Shown in pieces: positions 57,701-64,000 of a stretch of 64,000 nucleotides of DNA. Under the pieces are notes generated by a model, which ran no database searches, was not told where the DNA came from, and was given only the letters and a program-made list of their open reading frames with translations. Every line of letters starts with the position of its first letter. The first letter of the stretch is position 1. The stretch comes from Triticum aestivum (lineage: Eukaryota > Streptophyta > Magnoliopsida > Poales > Poaceae), in assembly GCF_018294505.1 (NCBI RefSeq), contig NC_057801.1:843815465-843879464 (forward strand), given 5' to 3'. Position numbers and translations under genes: made by a program.

Positions 57701-58327
57701 AAATTAAAAGAAAGAAAATACTAAAACCAACGAGTGTCTCTCAGTTTCTTCGCCTCTTTCCCAACGCGCCAGGCCAATAGTCACCTTCAACTAATGTGGA
57801 TTGATAGCAGACCATACGTCCACAATCATAGTCGCTGCCGCCGGAGCTTGCCCCCTGCTGCCGCATCAGCCACCTTCTCTTCCCTGTTCGGTGGCCTAAC
57901 GGTGAAGAAGGGAGTTGGAAACCATCTGTCCTTTCAACTTCTTTCCTTAGGTTTTTGATTATGGGGTGACCTCTACGTGGTCGTGGCAGTCGTGGCGTGT
58001 TGCAATAAGTATCTCTTCGGTCTCTACCTACCTCGATGACGTCCAATCTGGCGCGGGTGAAGGGCCTCCGAGAGTTTATGCCCACATATCTGTGGACTCA
58101 TTAGACAGATTAGATCTCAGCAGTTAATGGGTGGTTCCTTTGTAAGATGGTTAATCCTCTTCTTACCTTCCAATAGTAGCGGGCAACAGTTTCTTTCTAC
58201 GACAACGCATATCTCAAAGACCCAAGGCCTTTGTTGTCATGATCAAGGTACATTCATCGGTTTCTGATCCCGGACAACCCCGGTAGCTCAAGCGACTCCA
58301 CCTTCTTGGGCTTGGCCATGTGCTTAT

Positions 58328-59867
58328 TGAAAGTGCGTTATGTCAACTAGAGGGGGGGGTGAATAGGCGATTTTTATGAATTCTTCACTGAGGAATTTGC
58401 CGGTGAGGAAATTCCTTAGTGAAGAACTATTAGCAGCGGAATAAGTACTCAGAAGTAAGCATAACAGAATACAAGCATGGTCATCATGATGAAATGAAGA
58501 CTAGCATAGAGTACAGAAAGCGTAATCACAGGATATCACAAGATGAAGACAAACAGACTGAAGAAATTGAACTGAGGAAATTGAGAAAGTCTTCAGTCAA
58601 AGTCTTCAAACACAGATATGAACAAACACTCAACACGGTAATGAGGAAATGAAAGGGTTGAGGAAATAGAACCAGTAGGTTGGTGAAGACAATGATTTGG
58701 TAGATCAGTTCCAACTGCTGTCTCAGTTGTACGTCTGGTTGGAGCGGCTGAGTATTTAAACTCGAGGACACACAGTCCCGGACACCCAGTCGCTGAGCAC
58801 GCAGCTCAGGACACCCAGTCCTCACCGTATTCTCCTTGAACTAAGGTCACACAGACCTCATCCAATCACTCGTGGTAAGTCTTCAGGCGACTTCCAAACC
58901 TTCACAGACTTGGTCACTCGGCGATCCACAATTCCTCTTGAATGCTCTAGACCTTGACGCCTAAACGTCTGGAAGAAGCACAGTCTTCAAAGGTAACAAG
59001 CGTCGGATCCACGCAGGATCAATTTCTTCAGTGATGCTCAATCACTTTGGGTTTGTAGGGGTTTGGTTTTGGGTTTTCCTCACTCGATGATTTTCGCTCA
59101 AAGTCCTTGGAGGATGGGTTGCTCTCAAATGACAAGTGTCAAGTTCTCTTGGAGCAGGCAACCAGCTAGTGGTTGTAGGGGGCGGCTATTTATAGCCTAG
59201 GGAGCAGCCCGACATGATAAGACATAAATGCCCCTCAATGATATGACCGTTAGGTGGATAAGATATTTTGGGACAGCTGACGCGCAGCACAGCAACGGTC
59301 GGAAATTTGACTCTCAAATTCCTCAAGGCTATCATGTTCCTCACTGTGTAGGTAATTCGTACTGACGAATTCCTAACTCCTCAGTCAGAACAAATTCATT
59401 AGTGACCAGAAGAACTTCGTCTCTGTCACTGAAGAAAGTGACTGAACTGTATGAGATTTCCAAAGGCTTCACTCGAAGGGATTGGTAGGTGTAGGATTTT
59501 GAGTTGAGCATCACATGGAAATTTTTCCTTAGTATTTCATCGACCCCCTTTAATAGTACGGTGTTTCCTATGGCTCAAGAAAGAGAAAATGAAACTACAA
59601 AAACAAAAGTCTTCACGCTTCATGTTCCACAAATGAATACCAAGTCTTCAAGGTCACACCAATTTCTTCACTTTCAAAGTCTTCAGAAAGTCTTCAGAAT
59701 ATCAAAGTCTTCAGTTGAAGAACTTCATTTTTAGGGGTCGACTTTCTCTGTAAATATCAAACTCCTCATTGACTTATAGACCTTTGTACACTCACAAACG
59801 CATTAGTCCCTTAACCTATAAGTCTTCAATACACCAAAATCACTAAGGGGCACTAGATGCACTTACA
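58328..59867 (-). repeat. 3' LTR of the Sirevirus-like element
   Basis: On the minus strand the LTR starts TGTAAGTGCATCTAGTGCCC and ends CGCACTTTCA. The 1540-bp sequence is full of the words CTTCA, GAAGAC and TGAGGAA. The right boundary follows from the purine tract, the left one from TGAAAGTGCG next to tandem-unit sequence. Confidence 0.82.
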
Positions 59868-59882
59868 ATCTCCCCCTTTTTG
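59868..59882 (-). promoter_or_regulatory. Polypurine tract adjoining the 3' LTR
   Basis: The minus strand reads CAAAAAGGGGGAGAT directly before TGTAAGTG. Three further related tracts lie within the next 460 bp. Confidence 0.8.
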
Positions 59883-60385
59883 GTAATTGATGACAACATA
59901 GGTTAAGTTTTCAACGGGGATAAACATATGAAGTGCATACACTGATATTGAGGAATTTGATTACAAGATATAGTAGAACTCCCCCTGAAGATGTGCATAG
60001 TGAGGAATTTGCTTTTGAGGCAATGCACATTTGAAGAGTTGAATCATGGAGATCTCCCCCTATATATTGTAATTCATACATGCATTTGATATATAATATG
60101 AAGAATTTGAAATGCATGATGAAATATGGTGCCTGATGAGATTTAGCATGCGTGCAATGTCATTAACAAGGAATAAGCATGCAAAGCATAGTGCAACAAA
60201 AGTATCAGCGCACCATCAGGTTTAAGATTACAACTAGATCCAAATAAGAGTTTCAGAAGAACGAGAGTTGTAACTTAAAAAATGCCCTTAATATAGACCC
60301 GCTTGAAGACTAACTCAGATTTCTCCCCCTTTGTCATCAAATGATCAAAAGGATTGAAACTGAGGACTAACGCCCCTGAAGAATT
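59883..60385 (-). other. Non-coding spacer between accessory ORF and 3' LTR, with repeated purine tracts
   Basis: About 500 bp holding three GGGGGAG-type tracts on the minus strand and several TGAGGAATTTG words. No coding sequence is seen. Confidence 0.7.
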
Positions 60386-63300
60386 TCAAGTCGATGGAGG
60401 AGCGCCAGCGTTGTCGGGGTTGTTTGTTGTAGCAGGGCCTACCGCAGTGTCGTCCAAATCTTCATACTCATTAGTGTCACGCAATGAAGAATAAGAGCTG
60501 GCCACCAAGGAAGGAACTTTGACCTTCTTGAATTTCTTCGGTGGAGGTGCAGACCAGTCAAATTCTTCCTTGAGACCCATATTCTTCAGATCTGCAGTGC
60601 TGTAGACATGAGAGAGAACAGCCCAGGTATGGTTGAAGGTTTCATGGAGGTAGTATTGGTTTTTCTTCACTGCATTGTGTGTTGAGGTCATGTTGTGAAG
60701 AATTGAACCAAACTGACGCTTGACCCATTTGTGATTGTGATCAACCTTCTGATGAAGACTGAGGAGTAACTCATGGTCAGTCATCACCCTGGGTGCTGTG
60801 GCTTGAGGATTTTGCTTGGCTGAGATATTTGCGGCAGAGTCATGTGTGGCAGAATCGTCATTGGTAGAGTAAGAGGCAGTCTTGCGAAATTGACCATCCA
60901 ATGGACGAATGCCTTCATCGATCACAGCAGCGGCCTTACCTTTATCATCAGCTGCTGAAACTGTCCGTTTGAGGACTTCAATGGGAGGCAAGAAGCTACC
61001 GTGGTTCAGAGTGTCAGCTTTGTAATTCAGTGAAGATCTTGCCCTGATGAATCTCATAATCCAAGGAGCATAGGGCATCAGCTCGAATGGTGACATAGCA
61101 ATATTGGCCAGAGTCCTCATGAAGAAATCATGGAAGTTGACGGGAACGCCATGAATGATGTTGAAAAGCATATTCTTCATGATGCCAACGACTTCTTCAT
61201 CATTTGAGTCGTGGCCTTTGATGGGACTCATTGTCTTCGTCAGAATTCGATAGGCAGTCCGAGGCACATATAGTAATTCCTTGACGAGGAATTTGGTTCG
61301 TGGGCCTGCCTTGGCTTCAAAGGCTTCATCAGCACTTGCATATAGTGATTTGAAAGTTCTGGTTCGTTGTAGTGAGTATTTTCAGACATCCAGTCTAATA
61401 CCCATGAGTTCACGTCTTCAGCGTCTCCGGTGATGTGCAGAGTTGCATAGAATTGAAGAATGAGTTCTTCATTCCAGTCACAGATATCAATGCAGAAATT
61501 CAGAAGTCCTGCGTCGTGAAGAACACTGAGGACTAGCTCAAAGCCGGGCAGAGACTCCATGTCCACATGAGGAATATGTGCATGATCCAAGACATTGTCT
61601 TTGTTGAAGAGCACTGAGGAATAGAAATTGGCTTGGCTGGCAGTCCAGAATCGCCTCTTCCTTATGCGAGCAGAATCATATGGATTATAATCAGTGAAGA
61701 ATACGTGCTCGGCAAAGAAATCTTCAGCCTTGAACTTCTGTTTGCTTGAGAACGGATTCTTTTGCTTTGGCAGAGGGGTGTCAGTGAGTTGCATCACCAC
61801 CTCAGGAATCGCGAGCTCAGGTTCTTCAGGCTGAGGAATTTCTTGTTCCTCAACAGGTGCAGTCTGAGGATCAGCAGCAGCAGGTTCATCAGCACTAGTG
61901 GCTGGAATTTCTTCATGGACAGATAAAGTGGGATGAGTTTCTTCAGAGCCCATTTGAACAGTTGGTGCAGGGGACTGAGGTATCTGTTGGAGTGGGGTGA
62001 AGAGTGGAGAATTTGTATGTTGACTTCCCCAAAAGTCATCGTTCATCACTGGCGTTGTGCTTCCAATATCCACATCTTCTTCAAGTTCCTCAACACCGGC
62101 CTCTTCAGCTGTGAACTGAGGCATAGGCGAGGAAATGATTGGGGTTGAAGGGATTGCTTTCACTTTAATTTCTTCATCAATCTGCTCTGACGAAGCAGCA
62201 GAATGATTTTCTTCATCAGATCCGCTTGGGATCTCATAGTCTTCTCCAAAAGGAACAAGGTCCTTTGATGGCATGGAGGAAATCGGAACAACATCAATTG
62301 GATTTTCGAGCGAGCTGGTCGTTGGCTTCATTTTCTTCGCAGCTGAAGAGTTTGACGCAGCTGATGCCTTCCTTTTCTTCACTGCAGCTCGCTCTGCAGC
62401 CTTGGTCTTCTTCACATCGAATGCACATGGAAGAATTGGAGTTGGTGTAGGTGCAGATGGAGCTGAGGAATCTGGTTGATTTTCTTCAGGCACAACTGAT
62501 GTAGTTGCCCTGACTTCTTCAGTTTCTTCAGGCGCACCACTAGTGGATGCCCTGGCAATTTCTTCAGCGGCTGGAATGGGATCATCAGCCCTGGAACTAG
62601 CATTTTCATCAGCAGCCTGAACTTCATTAGCGGTGCTGGCATGTTCTTCAGTCGGCTGAGCTGAGACTCCAGCCTGAGGAATTTCATGTTGCATTGGGGC
62701 AGCAACATTGGTGAATTTCTTTGTCAGGTTGACGAATCTGACTTTGGCTCCTTGCCAATCAGCATAGTAGGCATCAAAGTCATTGTTGAGGGCTTGAATT
62801 TCAGACTGAGCCTGGAGAAGTTCCTCGGGAGTCATTCTGACAATGTTTTTCTTCAGGAGCTTCTTCATTCTGTATTGAGCTTTCTTAATCTCTCTTGCCT
62901 TTTCAAACTTCCATTTCTCTTCAGTGATGAAATGGGTCAACATATGACTTTGTCCAGGGGTCAGATGAAAATCAGGCATTGGGGTGTTTGGATCCTTGTG
63001 CCAGAGATCAATATAATCGAGGATTTTCTCGGATCCAACAGCAGTGGCACAGATGTGCCTTTGGCTCTAGCGGCCTTCACCTGTTTATCTCTGATGATTT
63101 CTGCAAGTTCATCATCAGAAGCTTCATCATCAGAAGGCACATGGAATGCGACCTGTTTCTTCTTTGGACTTGGCCGAGGACCTCGTCCAGCTGTTGCTTT
63201 GGTCTTCAGCAGAGTCGGGCCAGATGATGACTTTGGTGCAGCTGAGGAACTTGCTGAAACACCAGAGGCTAGCAGTCCTTTGACATGTAGCCAGATGCAC

Positions 63301-63975
63301 AGGAGCTGAGGACTTTGGTGGAGCAGTAGCAGTGTGAGGAATTTGCCGTGGGGGCGCTGATGAGGAACTTGGCCGTGAGGGCGCTGTTGGTGAAGCACTT
63401 GTCTTACGAGCAGGCTTCTTTGGCATGGATTTCCTCGGTTTGACCGAGGCCTCAGTAGCAGTAGCAGTGGCAGAATCCTCATTGAATTTCTTCACTGCCT
63501 CCTTGGCTTGTCTTGCCAATTTAGCTTGGCGCTTAGCCCATTCTTCAGGAAAGTCCTCACATCGTTTGATGCTTGTGGGATCATCTACTTGGCCAGGTGC
63601 CAATGGAGCTCTTGGGCATGGAGGATTGAGGGCGAATTTCTTCATGTACTTTGGAGTCACATATCTGTATTCCCTCCATTCCCTTGCCCATCTCCGTTCA
63701 ATCTTCTGAATGCGTACCTTGCGCTGATTTTTGTTTTCTTTGCCAAATTTTGCTTCATCAGGTGTGCAGTAGTCAGCATAAATTTCCTTAGGGATTTCAA
63801 ATGCAGTCATAACCTCAGGTTTCTTTCCTCCTTTCTGCGGCTTCTTACCGTCTGCCATATTCTTCAGTTGAGGAATTTGAACAATTGAGTTCTCTGAAGA
63901 AGTATGCGGTTTTTCTTCGAGGAATGCTGCAAATGAGTTAAGTTGATGAGAACCTAGTGATTCAGCAGCAGACAT
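60386..63975 (-). pseudogene. Long 3' accessory (env-like position) ORF, frameshifted
   Basis: Reading leftward from the ATG at 63975 (stop in frame just upstream, and a possible splice acceptor TTCATAG before it) the blocks are 63975-63130, part of 63482-62961, 62979-61240 and 61267-60386. Frameshifts fall near 63290, 63050 and 61290. Undisturbed, it would be about 1,190 residues. The N-terminal part is basic and Ala/Pro/Ser-rich. A charged coiled-coil-like stretch follows (EEKWKFEKAREIKKAQYRMK), then an acidic Pro/Glu/Ser region and a basic KKTKAAERAAVKKRK patch. The C-terminal half is more globular, with FDxYDSARIRKRRFW-like, FYATLHITG and MPYAPWIMRFIRA motifs that recall gag- or ORF1-like plant retrotransposon proteins. 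No certain transmembrane helix was seen. Its position next to the 3' LTR matches the env-like gene of Sireviruses, but the function is unknown. Confidence 0.6.
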
Positions 63976-64000
63976 GAGTACCTATGAACAGAGTACAGGT

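Larger units (their letters stand above)
43582..58327. repeat. Segmental duplication, copy 2 (Dof-containing)
   Basis: It is the direct counterpart of copy 1. It lacks the four copy 1 insertions, showing clean empty sites near 43966, 48390, 51682 and 51735. It has its own insertion at 53739-54706 and is cut at 58327 by the insertion of a Sirevirus-like element. Removing the copy 1 insertions gives an original spacing between copies of roughly 25-26 kb. Confidence 0.92.
52842..58327. repeat. Array of ~1.6-1.7 kb tandem units, copy 2 (about three units)
   Basis: Units begin near 52842, 55535 and 57194. After removing the LINE the first period is about 1.7 kb and the second about 1.66 kb. The first two units pair with the first two of copy 1. 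A further hAT-like remnant at 56930-57040 makes the last unit longer than those of copy 1. The array is cut at 58327 by the next retrotransposon. Confidence 0.87.
58328..64000 (-). mobile_element. Sirevirus-like Copia retrotransposon, 3' part only
   Basis: The element interrupts the tandem array after CTTAT (58323-58327). Its 3' LTR (58328-59867) lies on the left, so it is in minus orientation and continues past the right edge. Between the LTR and the ORF there are four GGGGGAG-type purine tracts on the minus strand (complements at 59870-59876, 59981-59985, 60056-60060 and 60325-60329). A long ORF follows upstream. Multiple purine tracts plus an extra ORF between pol and the 3' LTR are, from memory, hallmarks of the Sirevirus (SIRE/Maximus) lineage. 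Pol itself would lie outside the window. Confidence 0.72.

Noticed and set aside
1..64000. CRISPR arrays, operons, tRNA or rRNA genes
   Set aside because: None were seen. The gene structure and repeats are those of a plant nuclear genome, and the tRNA-like matches are retrotransposon primer binding sites only.

Overview
This window is grass nuclear DNA, almost certainly from the wheat tribe (Triticeae: wheat, Aegilops, barley or rye). The evidence is dense nested LTR retrotransposons of familiar Triticeae type, CACTA transposons with the Triticeae terminus CACTACTAGG, and one spliced plant transcription-factor gene present twice. Apart from the two Dof genes, nearly everything recognisable is mobile DNA or repeat.

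The framework is a direct segmental duplication. Copy 1 runs from the left edge to about 32.1 kb and copy 2 from about 43.58 kb to 58.33 kb. Each copy has, in order, a short flank, a two-exon Dof zinc-finger gene on the minus strand, about 6 kb of repeat-rich upstream DNA, a CACTA end, and an array of ~1.6 kb tandem units. Because each copy shows the empty site for insertions in the other, later events can be ordered. Copy 1 gained a Copia element (387-5145), a long-TIR MITE (9212-9628), a small solo-LTR-like insertion (12902-13249) and a three-level nest: a short-LTR non-coding element (13318-25770) holds an Angela/BARE-like Copia (15054-25221), whose right LTR holds a solo gypsy-type LTR (22539-23949). 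Copy 2 gained a 5'-truncated LINE (53739-54706) and a Sirevirus-like Copia with a long 3' accessory ORF (58328 to the right edge).

Between the copies lie a decayed gypsy-type LTR/gag remnant (32.13-35.13 kb) and a large minus-strand CACTA (35.14-41.45 kb) with a broken TNP2-type transposase. Nested in that CACTA is a 1.1 kb CACTA (39907-41018) that has captured the promoter-proximal part of a host FG-GAP-repeat gene, intron included. About 2.1 kb of unrecognised DNA follows.

The most unusual structure is the left end of the first Copia element. Its 5' LTR is a 173-bp near-perfect palindrome in which U3 is replaced by an inverted copy of R-U5. The break falls about 30 bp downstream of the TATA-like box in the intact 3' LTR, which suggests self-primed fold-back of strong-stop cDNA followed by successful integration. 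The second most interesting items are the gene-capturing CACTA and the unequal divergence of the two Dof copies. All alignments were made by eye, so divergence figures are approximate.
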